Assembly (NCBI RefSeq): GCF_000429005.1
Contig: NZ_AUBA01000025.1
Span: forward strand, 1 to 41,563
Source of the DNA: Novosphingobium acidiphilum DSM 19966
Lineage (GTDB): Bacteria > Pseudomonadota > Alphaproteobacteria > Sphingomonadales > Sphingomonadaceae
Direction of reading: 5' to 3'
DNA: 41,563 nt
In this document: piece by piece, positions 1 through 7,765 of the stretch
Layout of the letters: every line of letters begins with the position of its first letter
Numbering within the stretch: position 1 is the first letter of the stretch
Translations under genes and position numbers: made by a program
The notes under the pieces: model-generated
What the model saw: the letters and a program-made list of their open reading frames with translations, nothing else
Database searches by the model: none
What the model was told of the DNA's origin: nothing

Positions 1-2
1 CC

Positions 3-263
3 TACATGACGTTCCCCAAGGAACATCGGGCCAAGTTGCACAGCACGAATCCCATCGAACGCCTGAATGGCGAGATCAAACGCCGCACCGAAGTGGTCGG
101 GATCTTCCCCAACGAAGGCGCGATCACCCGCCTGATCGGCGCCATCCTCATGGAGCAATCCGACGAATGGGCCGTCCAGCGCGCACGCTACATGACGCTT
201 GAAACAATGGCGCCACTCAGCGACAATCCCATCGTCATGCTATCGGCTGTGCCCGGCGCATGA
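3..263 (+). CDS. IS256-family transposase, C-terminal fragment (runs off left edge)
   Basis: This is the last 86 codons of an open frame that enters from the left edge and stops with TGA at 261-263. The protein contains STNPIERLNGEIKRRTEVVGIFPNE, the strongly conserved C-terminal block of IS256/Mutator-type DDE transposases, including the NPIER region that usually carries the last acidic residue of the catalytic triad. Full-length members are about 400 residues, so roughly four fifths lies outside the window. The frame is intact here, so nothing visible shows it to be dead. The methionine at position 6 is internal and not the real start. Confidence in the family is high; whether the element is complete cannot be judged. 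Confidence 0.9.
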   Translation, partial: YMTFPKEHRAKLHSTNPIERLNGEIKRRTEVVGIFPNEGAITRLIGAILMEQSDEWAVQRARYMTLETMAPLSDNPIVMLSAVPGA

Positions 264-295
264 TCGGCTCAAACTGACGCCGAAATCGGTGGTGG

Positions 296-330
296 CCCCA
301 ATAAGCTACACCACGCCGTGGGACACGATC
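296..330. mobile_element. Probable right end of the IS256-family element
   Basis: Within about 70 bp after the transposase stop the sequence reads CTACACCACGCCGTGGGACA (306-325), followed by CGATC. CTACACCAC...GTGGGACACGATC resembles the terminal inverted repeats of IS256-family elements from alphaproteobacteria, which normally lie 40-100 bp past the transposase stop. The left inverted repeat and the target duplication are outside the window, so the exact boundary is an estimate. Confidence 0.4.
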
Positions 331-331
331 T

Positions 332-362
332 GTGCATGCGCATATTATGCGATTCTATGCAC
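332..362. promoter_or_regulatory. Nested palindrome, copy 1 (candidate operator)
   Basis: The 13-bp perfect palindrome CGCATATTATGCG lies at 339-351. It is enclosed by outer arms GTGCAT (332-337) and ATGCAC (357-362). The stretch 332-354 matches 848-870 at 21 of 23 bases. The repeat and symmetry are directly visible; the operator role is inference from its position upstream of an XRE-type regulator. Confidence 0.5.
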
Positions 363-847
363 TTACATGACACGACGCATAGGTGACCGGAGCCTGATGT
401 GACAACCCCCCGGCCAGCCGCGATGGGCGCCAACTCTGCCCGAAAGGGCGGTGGGCAGCAGCGCAAATCCGCCGCGCGCCGGCCACAAACGCGCGGCGCA
501 GGGCAGCACAATATCTCGATGTTCCATGATACTAGACCGGGCGGACCGGGCCGATCGCGTCATGCGAACGGCTGCCCGAACCGGCCGCGATAGCGCCAGG
601 CTAAGTACCAATACTGTATGACATTTTGCGGAGAGGCCCGGTCAGACGGCGGCGCGAAGGTGCCATGGCCACCGCACTGTTCTGCCGCGCAACTGTCACA
701 GCGCGGCGATTGTCATGGGCTATAACGGTCGCAATCCCGGGACCTTGTGTTCAATCATGATGATTACGCAATTCAAACATGGCCCTACGCAGGATTACGC
801 AGACATGATTGGCGAGTGCCCCCCGCCCGGACCACGGCGGGCGGATC

Positions 848-876
848 GTGCAAGCACATATTATGCGATTTTTGCA
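848..876. promoter_or_regulatory. Nested palindrome, copy 2 (candidate operator)
   Basis: This is the second copy of the element at 332-354, with identity at 21 of 23 positions. Its inner palindrome has one mismatch (CACATA-T-TATGCG, 855-867), and the outer arms TGCAA (849-853) and TTGCA (872-876) keep the same nested design although their sequence differs from copy 1. It ends about 70 bp before the regulator start, a plausible position for autoregulation. Confidence 0.5.
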
Positions 877-919
877 GGTCAGGCCTATTCCCATCGCGCC
901 CGCCGCGTGATAGTTAATT

Positions 920-933
920 TGAGTAAACACTCA
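920..933. promoter_or_regulatory. Palindrome TGAGT-N4-ACTCA before the regulator start
   Basis: A perfect 5-bp inverted repeat with a 4-bp spacer (AAAC) sits 15 bp upstream of the ATG at 949, inside the expected 5' untranslated or promoter region. The size fits a half-site pair for a dimeric XRE/CI-like repressor. It is short enough to arise by chance, so this is a candidate only. Confidence 0.35.
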
Positions 934-948
934 CCAGGCAGCCGGCGT

Positions 949-1539
949 ATGGATTTGGGTACTCGGATCAAGACGATCCGGCTTGGAATGGGGCTGGATC
1001 AGGCGCATTTCGGGGCAATGCTCGGCGCATCGCAAAGCGCGGTGGCACGGTGGGAAAACGGATCTTCCCCCAGGGCCGCTGCCCTGCGGCAAATTGCGGC
1101 GCTGGCCACGATAAGCGTTGAAGATCTGCTGGGCGACGATCGTGTCCGCAACCCGGTCAAAGCGCACATCCCGGTAATCGGATATTTCGACGGCGTCCGG
1201 ATTGTGCCGCACGATCGTCATTTTTCTCAATCGCTTGAAACCGACCTGTACCCTGCGGCAACCGACGGCACGACCATCGCAATCGAAATCCGCGATGACA
1301 GCCTGATGCCGATCGTCAATCCAGGGGCGTTTCTGATTTGCGAACCGACCCCGGTCGCGGGTCTGACGAAAATCCGCAAATCATTATATCTTATAAAACT
1401 TTCGAATGAAGACCATATCTTTGGCCGGCTTCACAAAAACGCCGACAATTCGTTCAGCGCAATTTCGACCAAGTCTGCGTTTCACGATAAAATTCATATC
1501 GAATGGCTGGCCGAGGTGCGTGCCATTGTCATCGGATGA
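949..1539 (+). CDS. XRE-family transcriptional regulator with degenerate S24/LexA-like domain
   Basis: Predicted 196-residue DNA-binding regulator. Residues 4-60 form an XRE helix-turn-helix (MGLDQAHFGAMLGASQSAVA then RWENG, the classical Cro/CI pattern). Residues about 72-196 resemble the S24 domain of LexA/CI repressors. In EIRDDSLMPIVNPGAFLI the Ser118 aligns with the self-cleavage serine, but the position expected for the catalytic lysine is arginine (IFGRLHK, Arg160). Autocleavage is therefore doubtful and the domain may serve for dimerisation only. The ATG at 949 was chosen because homology begins there; an in-frame ATG at 715 adds 78 residues with no domain and biased codons. The gene stands alone, follows palindromic sites, and is more AT-rich than its neighbours, consistent with transfer. 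Confidence 0.8.
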   Translation: MDLGTRIKTIRLGMGLDQAHFGAMLGASQSAVARWENGSSPRAAALRQIAALATISVEDLLGDDRVRNPVKAHIPVIGYFDGVRIVPHDRHFSQSLETDLYPAATDGTTIAIEIRDDSLMPIVNPGAFLICEPTPVAGLTKIRKSLYLIKLSNEDHIFGRLHKNADNSFSAISTKSAFHDKIHIEWLAEVRAIVIG

Positions 1540-1893
1540 CCCCGCTGGCGATCGGCCGGAAGTTTGCGGCCAGAAGTTTGCGGCGAGGCATCGCGGTGGG
1601 GTATGGGGGCAGGTGCGATGCCTCGCCGCAGCACGGGCCAGCCCATTTGGGGGGGCTTGGGGCGGGCGGCCCGGCTAGGACATTCGGCGGCCCGCTGGGC
1701 TGCGCCGATAACTGCAAACGGCACGCGACCAGCCGCAATACCGGGGACTGATAGGCGCGACACGGACAGCGCGGCGCCGAAAGCCAGGGTTCTATCGGCG
1801 CCGCGTCGTCATCTTGTGGCTGTTGACCTATCATAGGTTAGTGGCAAACCCCTCACAAGCGAACTAGACCACGGCCATAAGAGATTTTATGAC
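1540..1893. other. Intergenic region with long hairpin
   Basis: These 354 bases contain no credible gene. They hold a tandem repeat of GAAGTTTGCGGC (1559-1570 and 1573-1584) and the long inverted repeat described at 1579-1630. The rest is G+C-rich and featureless up to the LysR ribosome-binding site TAAGAGA at about 1878-1884. Confidence 0.6.
1579..1630. terminator. 16-bp perfect hairpin downstream of XRE regulator
   Basis: The stem TGCGGCGAGGCATCGC (1579-1594) pairs perfectly with 1615-1630, leaving a 20-nt loop. It begins 40 bp after the regulator stop. There is no T-run on either side, so it is not a textbook intrinsic terminator. It could act as an mRNA 3'-end stabiliser, a Rho-assisted stop, or a remnant of a mobile repeat. 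The structure is certain; the role is not. Confidence 0.45.
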
Positions 1894-2799
1894 ATGCCGA
1901 TCATGCTGACCCGCCTGCGCACATTTGTCGAAGTCTATCGCCAGCGATCGATCAGCGGCGCGGCCCGTTCGCTCGAACTGACGCAGCCCGCGGTATCCCA
2001 GCACATCGCCAGCCTGGAAGGCGCGATCGGCCGCACCCTGTTTGAACGCCATCCCCACGGGGTAAACCCGACCCCTGCTGCCGATGAGCTGTCATCCGAC
2101 ATCGGTGATCGGCTGGATCTGGCCGAAGCCGCGCTGGCCAGCGCGCGCGCGCGCTCGGCCGACATGGCGGGCACCGTGCGCATTGTCGGCCATGCCGATT
2201 TCCTGTCCGAAGTGGTGGCACCGCTGCTGGTACCGCTGTTGAAAGACGGGTTGCGCGTGCGCATGGAAACCGCAGACCTTGACGGGGTGATCGCCGCATT
2301 GGTCGAGGGCCATTGCGATCTGGGCATTTCCGCCTTTTCGATCACCGACCGGCGGCTGAGCAGCGAACTGGTGCATTCAGAGCCGCTGATTGCGGTGGCC
2401 GCACCCTGCGTTGCCGCGCGCATCGCCGCAGCACCCGACCGCGCTGCTGCTTTGGCATCCGAACCCGTGCTGGCCTACAATATCGAACGCGCTTTGATCG
2501 ATGAATGGCTGGAAGCCAACGGCCTGTATCGCAAGACGGTCAGCCCGGCCCTGATCGCGCCCGACTTGCGCGGGTTGCGCGCACTGCTTGCGGTGGGGTT
2601 TGGCTGGTCGGTGCTGCCGATCTATCTGTGCGCGGGCGAACTGTCGCGCGGTGAACTGGTCGAAATCCCTTCGCCTGTGCAGCGCATCGTCAATTCCTAT
2701 TTCCTGGTCTGGTCACCGGCTGCGCTGCGCCAGCCGCGCATCGCCCATGCCCGCCGCACGCTGATCCAGCGATTGCAGCAGGCGCCGCAGGAAATCTGA
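1894..2799 (+). CDS. LysR-family transcriptional regulator
   Basis: A 301-residue LysR-type regulator of normal family length. Residues 4-62 are the winged helix-turn-helix (FVEVYRQRSISGAARSLELT, then QPAVSQHIASLEGAIGRTLFER). Residues 90-295 form the periplasmic-binding-protein-like effector domain. Start chosen at ATG 1894, with TAAGAGA about 9 nt upstream; ATG 1903 would remove only three residues. It lies 73 bp upstream of the dehydrogenase at 2873 on the same strand, so it may be co-transcribed with it. The effector is unknown but is plausibly a hydroxy acid handled by the neighbouring enzymes. Confidence 0.9.
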   Translation: MPIMLTRLRTFVEVYRQRSISGAARSLELTQPAVSQHIASLEGAIGRTLFERHPHGVNPTPAADELSSDIGDRLDLAEAALASARARSADMAGTVRIVGHADFLSEVVAPLLVPLLKDGLRVRMETADLDGVIAALVEGHCDLGISAFSITDRRLSSELVHSEPLIAVAAPCVAARIAAAPDRAAALASEPVLAYNIERALIDEWLEANGLYRKTVSPALIAPDLRGLRALLAVGFGWSVLPIYLCAGELSRGELVEIPSPVQRIVNSYFLVWSPAALRQPRIAHARRTLIQRLQQAPQEI

Positions 2800-2872
2800 C
2801 CGGTCGGCGGATTCTTTTCATTTGTCGCGGTGGGACGCGCACCGCAAATCCGCTGAAACGGAGGCGTGTGCG

Positions 2873-3826
2873 ATGCGGATCGGATTTATCGGGCTGGGCA
2901 ATGTCGGTGGCAAACTGGCGGGCAGCCTGCTGCGCAATGGCCATGATGTGGTGGTGCGCGACCTGAACCCCGATCTGGTGGCGGAATTCACCGCCCGCGG
3001 GGCGGTTGCTGCCAACAGCCCGCGCGCCTTGGCCGAAGCGGTCGATATCGTGATCACCTGCCTGCCCTCGCCCGCTGCCAGCGCGGCCGTGGCCGAAGGG
3101 ATCGACGGGTTTCTGCAAGTGCTCAGGCCCGGACAGGTGTGGATGGAAATGTCCACCACCGATTATGCCGAAGTGCTGCGCCTGGGCGCGGCGGTCGAGG
3201 CCTGCGGCGCGCTGTTCATGGAATGCCCGGTTTCGGGCGGATGCCACCGTGCCGAAACCGGCAACATCTCGATCTTTGCCGGCGGCCCGCGCGAAGGCTT
3301 TGACCGGGTGCTGCCGGTGCTGACCACGCTGGGGCGCCGCGTGCTGCACACCGGGCCCCTGGGCACGGCATCGCGGCTGAAAGTCATGACCAACTATCTG
3401 TGCACGGTGCACCTGGTCGCGCTGGCCGAGGCGCTGACCACGTGCAAGGCGGCCGGCCTGGACATGAACACCACCTACGAAGCGATCCGCATTTCGTCGG
3501 GCAACAGCTTTGTCCACGAAACCGAAAGCCAGGTTATCCTCAATGGCAGCCGCGACATCAATTTCACCATGGATCTGGTGTCGAAAGATATCGGCCTGTT
3601 CGATGATCTGGCGCAACAGCACGGCGTGCCGCTGGAAATGTCGCCGCTGATCGTGCGCCTGTTCAACGAAGCACGCGCGACGTATGGTGATCGCGAATTT
3701 TCGCCCAACATCATCCGCCGGTTTGAAGAACCGCTGGGCCTGAAAGTGCTGGGCACCGGTTTCCCCGACCAGATGGTCGACGATGAACCCGAAGAGCCGG
3801 GTTACGAGGTTGTCCCCAACCGCTGA
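2873..3826 (+). CDS. NAD(P)-dependent beta-hydroxyacid dehydrogenase (3-hydroxyisobutyrate dehydrogenase family)
   Basis: Predicted 317-residue cytoplasmic oxidoreductase. The N-terminus is a Rossmann fold (MRIGFIGLGNVGGKLAGSLL, then NGHDVVVRD). The substrate-binding motif is visible as ECPVSGGCHRAETG and the catalytic-lysine region as LKVMTNYL, with the second conserved lysine in SKDIGL, all typical of the 6PGDH-like beta-hydroxyacid dehydrogenases. The family oxidises or reduces substrates such as 3-hydroxyisobutyrate and tartronate semialdehyde; the precise substrate cannot be read from sequence. GGAGG at 2860-2864, 8 nt before ATG 2873, fixes the start. The last 25 bp overlap the 3' end of the convergent LysR gene. 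The C-terminal tail (about 20 acidic or polar residues) extends beyond the usual family end. Confidence 0.88.
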   Translation: MRIGFIGLGNVGGKLAGSLLRNGHDVVVRDLNPDLVAEFTARGAVAANSPRALAEAVDIVITCLPSPAASAAVAEGIDGFLQVLRPGQVWMEMSTTDYAEVLRLGAAVEACGALFMECPVSGGCHRAETGNISIFAGGPREGFDRVLPVLTTLGRRVLHTGPLGTASRLKVMTNYLCTVHLVALAEALTTCKAAGLDMNTTYEAIRISSGNSFVHETESQVILNGSRDINFTMDLVSKDIGLFDDLAQQHGVPLEMSPLIVRLFNEARATYGDREFSPNIIRRFEEPLGLKVLGTGFPDQMVDDEPEEPGYEVVPNR

Positions 3827-4722
3827 TTGGCGGTCAGCCACTCGATAAACAGCCGCACCGGCAGGCGTTCTACCGCGTTGCGCCGGCAGATCAGACCCCA
3901 GGCACCGGGGCACCGGACGCGGTGCGCCACCGGGCGAACCAGCCGCCCCGCGGCCAGATCGGCGTCGGCAAATGGCCCGTTGACCAGCGCGACACCGCGT
4001 CCGGCCAATGCCATTTCCAGCGCCACGGCCAGTGTATCGACCATCAGATAGGGCGCACCCGGCGCAAAAGCGACGCCGGCGGCGGCAAACCATTTCGCCC
4101 AGTTGTGTTCCTCGGTGTAATTGGCCACCAATGGCTGGCGCATCAGTGCAGCAGCATCCAGACTGCCGCCTGCACGGTCGAGAAACGCCGGGCTGCACAC
4201 CGGATCAAGCGTGTAATCGAACAGCGGCACCCAATGGTAACGATCGGGATCGGGCGCGGCCTCGCAATAGATCAGGCCCAGATCGGCGTGCGCCTCGTCA
4301 AAGGTCCAGTCCACCGCGCACGTGGTCAGCGACAGCGTGATCGACGGATGGTCCTGCAAAAACAGCGGCACCCGCGGCGCCAGCCAGCGGATCGAGGCGG
4401 TGACATAGGTCTGCACCCGCAGCGGTGTGTCCTGCGTCTGGCGGCGCACCGCCTCAACCCCTTCGATCAGCGATTCGAAGGCGGCGCGCACATACGGATA
4501 AAACAGCCTGCCTTCTTCGGTTGACACCACGTGGCGGCCATCCTGCGCAAACAGGCGCACGCCCAGCGTTTCTTCGATCAGCTGAATCTGGTGGTTGATC
4601 GCAGGCGGGGTCAGGCACAGTTCCCCCGCCGCATCGCGGATCGACTGGTGACGCGTGGCCGCCTCGAACCCGCGCAGGGCTTTCAGCGGCGGCAGATCCC
4701 GCAAATTGAACCGCGAACTCAT
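3802..4722 (-). CDS. LysR-family transcriptional regulator, GcvA-like
   Basis: 306 residues on the minus strand. The N-terminal helix-turn-helix (residues 10-68, LPPLKALRGFEAATRHQSIR then DAAGELCLTPPAINHQI) has the LxALRxFEAAxRxxS start characteristic of GcvA-type LysR regulators. A PBP2 effector domain follows (SIRWLAPRVPLFLQDHPSIT; LGLIYCEAAPD). The gene lies 28 bp downstream of the GMC oxidoreductase gene on the same strand, so it may be read from that operon. Its 3' end overlaps the convergent dehydrogenase gene by 25 bp. It is the likely regulator of the enolase-superfamily/GMC pair. Confidence 0.9.
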   Translation of the reverse strand: MSSRFNLRDLPPLKALRGFEAATRHQSIRDAAGELCLTPPAINHQIQLIEETLGVRLFAQDGRHVVSTEEGRLFYPYVRAAFESLIEGVEAVRRQTQDTPLRVQTYVTASIRWLAPRVPLFLQDHPSITLSLTTCAVDWTFDEAHADLGLIYCEAAPDPDRYHWVPLFDYTLDPVCSPAFLDRAGGSLDAAALMRQPLVANYTEEHNWAKWFAAAGVAFAPGAPYLMVDTLAVALEMALAGRGVALVNGPFADADLAAGRLVRPVAHRVRCPGAWGLICRRNAVERLPVRLFIEWLTANQRLGTTS

Positions 4723-4750
4723 TGTTCCTCCAGCGATCGGAGGTCTATCG

Positions 4751-6376
4751 CTATCGCAGATTGCGATCCTGGGCCAGCATCGCGGCGCCTTTTTCGGCGA
4801 CCATCACGGTTGGCGCATTGGTGTTGCCGCTGGTGACCGACGGAAACACCGAGGCATCGATCACGCGCAGCCCCTGAATGCCGTGCACGCGCAGCCGCGC
4901 ATCGACCACCGATGTGCGCGGATCGGGCCCCATGCGGCAGGTCGATGTGGGGTGATAGACGGTGTCGGCGCGGGCGCGAAAATCGGCAAACAGCGCCTCG
5001 TCGTCGGCAACATCGGGTCCCGGCACCAGTTCTTCGACAATGATGTCGGCCAGCGGCCTGCTTTGCGCAATCTCGCGCAGCAGGCGCACGCCCATCCGCG
5101 CCTCGGCAATGTCCTGTTCGGTCGCCAGGTAATTGGGATGGATCGCCGGCGGCACAAACGGGTCGGCCGAGGTGATCGCCAGGTGGCCCCGGCTGGTCGG
5201 CCGGCACGAATTGAACGACAGCAGGAACGCGGGAAACGGATCGGGATTGAGCAGGCGCCGCGCCGCGATCGGCGTTTTGGTATAGCTGACCGGGCTGAAA
5301 TAGAGCTGAAATGTCGGGTGCGCATCGTCGACCCGCGCCCGGACAAAGCCCCCCGCCTGGTTTACGCTCATCGACAAAGGCCCGCGCCGATCGATCATGT
5401 AGCGGATCGCGGCGGCAAGCTTGCCGGTGAACGGACGCAGCACATTGTTCAGCGTGGGCACCGACGTGCGATAGAAATAGCTGACCGCCAGGTGATCCTG
5501 CAGGTTCTGCCCGACCGCAGGCAGATCGGCCACGACAGGTATGCCCAGACCTTGCAGCAGCGCCGCATCGCCCACGCCCGACACTTGCAGCAATTGCGGC
5601 GATCCGATCGATCCGGCGCACAACACCACTTCGCGGCGCGCGCGGATAATCCGTTCACGCCCGCCCTGCCGGTACGCCACACCGACCGCGCGCGTGCCTT
5701 CGAACACCACGCGCAGCACGCGCGCCTTGCGAATCAGCGTCAGATTGGTGCGATGCCGCACCGGGTGGAAATAGGCATTGGCCGTCGACGCGCGCCAGCC
5801 GCCGCGCGTGTTGATCTGATAGATGCCGAAACCTTCGCCATCGGGGCCGTTGAAGTCCGCGGTGACGCGGTGGCCCAGCGTGCGCCCGGTTTCCAGAAAC
5901 CAGTTGCACAACGGATGCACCGAGGCGGAAATGTCGGTGACATGCTGCGGCCCACCCTGCCCGTGAAAGCCGTCGGTGCGGATATCGTGATCTTCAGACC
6001 GGGTGAAAAACGGCAGCACATCGTCCCAGCCCCAGCCGGGATTGCCCGCCGCCGCCCAGCCATCGTAATCGTGCGGAAATCCGCGCACATGGACCATGGC
6101 GTTGATCGAGCCCGATCCGCCAACCACTTTGCCGCGCGGCCAATAGCTGCTGCGGCCGCCGAGTGAAGGCACCGCCTCGGTTTCGTACATCCAGTTGATG
6201 CGCTTGTCGAAAAAGGTGCGGCCATAACCGATCGGCAACTGGATCCAGATCGACAGGTCCGATCCGCCCGCCTCGAGCAGGGCCACCTTGGTCCAGGGAT
6301 CTTCGGACAGGCGGCTGGCCACCACACAGCCGGCCGTGCCCGCGCCAATCACCACATAATCGGCTTCTTCGATCAT
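4751..6376 (-). CDS. GMC-family FAD-dependent oxidoreductase (choline dehydrogenase-like)
   Basis: A 541-residue flavoenzyme. The FAD-binding dinucleotide motif is at residues 8-18 (YVVIGAGTAGCVVASRLSED, ending LLEAGG). The second GMC signature region PRGKVVGGSGSINAMVHVRG is present. The C-terminal active site reads VYHPTSTCRMG (His475) and SGNTNAPT (Asn518/Asn520), the usual catalytic His plus Asn pair. Members oxidise primary alcohols, polyols or aromatic alcohols to aldehydes. There is no signal peptide, so it should be cytoplasmic or membrane-associated. Its ATG overlaps the stop of the upstream enolase-superfamily gene (ATGA, 6373-6376), implying translational coupling and a shared pathway. 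Confidence 0.93.
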   Translation of the reverse strand: MIEEADYVVIGAGTAGCVVASRLSEDPWTKVALLEAGGSDLSIWIQLPIGYGRTFFDKRINWMYETEAVPSLGGRSSYWPRGKVVGGSGSINAMVHVRGFPHDYDGWAAAGNPGWGWDDVLPFFTRSEDHDIRTDGFHGQGGPQHVTDISASVHPLCNWFLETGRTLGHRVTADFNGPDGEGFGIYQINTRGGWRASTANAYFHPVRHRTNLTLIRKARVLRVVFEGTRAVGVAYRQGGRERIIRARREVVLCAGSIGSPQLLQVSGVGDAALLQGLGIPVVADLPAVGQNLQDHLAVSYFYRTSVPTLNNVLRPFTGKLAAAIRYMIDRRGPLSMSVNQAGGFVRARVDDAHPTFQLYFSPVSYTKTPIAARRLLNPDPFPAFLLSFNSCRPTSRGHLAITSADPFVPPAIHPNYLATEQDIAEARMGVRLLREIAQSRPLADIIVEELVPGPDVADDEALFADFRARADTVYHPTSTCRMGPDPRTSVVDARLRVHGIQGLRVIDASVFPSVTSGNTNAPTVMVAEKGAAMLAQDRNLR

Positions 6377-7560
6377 CGAACGGGGTGCTGGGTCATATCA
6401 AGGTGCAGCATGGTGCCGGTATAGGGATGCGCCAGCGCCACCGCGTCGTTCAATTCGATGCCCAGGCCCGGCGCGGTGGACGGGATGACATGGCCGTCCT
6501 CGAACCGGATCGGGGTCTTGAGGATCTGCGCGTGGAAACCGCCCCAATCCTCGATCCCTTCCAGGATCAGGAAATTGGGCGAAGCGGTCGCCAGCTGGAT
6601 ATTGGCAGCCCCCACCACCGGCCCGCAATAGAGATGCGGCGCGATCTGCACATGGCGCACTTCGGCCATGCCCGCGATCTTCTTCGCCTCGAGCAAGCCA
6701 CCCACGCGCCCCAGGTTGAGCTGCAGGATCGCCGCCGCGCCGCAATCGAGCAGGCGCGCAAAATCATACTTGGTGGCCAGCCGTTCGCCGGTGGCAATCG
6801 GGATCGAAGTGGCGCGCGCCACGCGCGCCGTCTCTTCGGGTGCGTCGGGCGGCAGCGGTTCTTCCAGCCACAGCGGATCATAAGGCTCAAGCCGTTTGGC
6901 CAGCCGGATTGCGCCCGCTGCGGTCATCTGCCCGTGCGTGCCGAACAGCAGGTCGGCGCGGCTGCCCACGGCTTCGCGCAAGATCCGGGCAAAACGTTCG
7001 CACAGATCGAGCGCCTCGAGCGACAGCTGCCGCCCGTCAAATGCAGAATACGGCCCGGCCGGATCGAACTTCAGCGCGGTAAAGCCCATGTCGAGATAGG
7101 TCTGCGCGCGTTCGGCCGCCAGATCGGGATCGTGGTAGACATCGGTCGCGTCGCCGGGGCGCGGGTAGATATAGGTATAGGCGCGCAGGCGTTCGTGCAC
7201 CTGCCCGCCCAGCAGCTTGTACACCGGCTGGCCCGCCGCCTTGCCGATGATATCCCAGCAGGCCATTTCAAGCGCCGACAGCACGCCCATCACGGTCAGA
7301 TCGGGGTGCTGGGTAAACCCGGCCGAATAGACCCGCCGCCACAGCATTTCGATATCATGCGGATCGGTGCCCTGGGCATAGCGCGCAAACATGTCTTCGC
7401 ACATCTGCGCCACCAGATGCGGCGAAAACGGCACGCAATAGGCCTCACCCAGCCCGGTGATCCCGCAGGCCGTGGTCAGCCGCACAAACACGAAATAGCG
7501 CCCGCCGAAATGCGGCGGCGGATTGCCCACCACAAAGGTTTCGATACCGGTCAGCCGCAT
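6373..7560 (-). CDS. Mandelate racemase/muconate lactonizing enzyme-family protein (enolase superfamily)
   Basis: 395 residues from ATG 7560 (AGGG just upstream); an upstream in-frame extension to 7716 has no family resemblance. An N-terminal capping domain (1-125) precedes a TIM barrel. Visible active-site elements are KFDPAGP (Lys164, the KxD form seen in galactonate-dehydratase-like members), LEEPLPPD (Glu234), IATGERLATKYDF (Glu259), and PHLYCGP (His309). The first metal-ligand strand reads FGTHGQ where galactonate dehydratase has DFHGR, so the usual Asp appears replaced by Gly207. The probable reaction is dehydration or epimerisation of a sugar acid; the substrate is unknown. It is the first gene of a pair with the GMC oxidoreductase. 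Confidence 0.88.
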   Translation of the reverse strand: MRLTGIETFVVGNPPPHFGGRYFVFVRLTTACGITGLGEAYCVPFSPHLVAQMCEDMFARYAQGTDPHDIEMLWRRVYSAGFTQHPDLTVMGVLSALEMACWDIIGKAAGQPVYKLLGGQVHERLRAYTYIYPRPGDATDVYHDPDLAAERAQTYLDMGFTALKFDPAGPYSAFDGRQLSLEALDLCERFARILREAVGSRADLLFGTHGQMTAAGAIRLAKRLEPYDPLWLEEPLPPDAPEETARVARATSIPIATGERLATKYDFARLLDCGAAAILQLNLGRVGGLLEAKKIAGMAEVRHVQIAPHLYCGPVVGAANIQLATASPNFLILEGIEDWGGFHAQILKTPIRFEDGHVIPSTAPGLGIELNDAVALAHPYTGTMLHLDMTQHPVR

Positions 7561-7765
7561 GGGTACCCTGCCATTGGTTTCCTCTTTTGCGCGCCGCACA
7601 AGGCCGGGGTAACGACAACGGCATGAACCACGCGCGACGCTGCGCGGCGTCGTCGTGCGCCAAAGTGTAAGTCCTCTACCCGCGCGGCAAGTGAAGCTTT
7701 TTGCCGGACCCGACAATTTCCTTATTGCGATAGCCCGATGTCGCGCGCGCCGCTATGGGCAGCCG

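Larger units (their letters stand above)
264..948. other. Gene-poor region between the IS end and the XRE regulator
   Basis: No convincing gene lies in these 685 bases. The open frames here have poor codon use and no family resemblance. The region holds the probable IS end (about 296-330), two near-identical copies of a nested palindrome (332-362 and 848-876), a direct repeat of GATTACGCA at 762-770 and 793-801 (31 bp apart), and the palindrome TGAGT-N4-ACTCA at 920-933 just before the regulator start. It reads like a long regulatory or remnant region. Confidence 0.6.

Noticed and set aside
715..948. Upstream in-frame extension of the XRE regulator (78 extra residues)
   Set aside because: No domain resemblance and it covers the palindromic sites; homology starts at ATG 949.
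4655..6166. 503-residue open frame on the plus strand
   Set aside because: Antisense shadow of the GMC oxidoreductase; no family motif.
7635..7652. Inverted repeat CGACGC-N6-GCGTCG upstream of the DUF188 gene
   Set aside because: Six-base arms of G+C-rich sequence are expected by chance in this genome; no further support.
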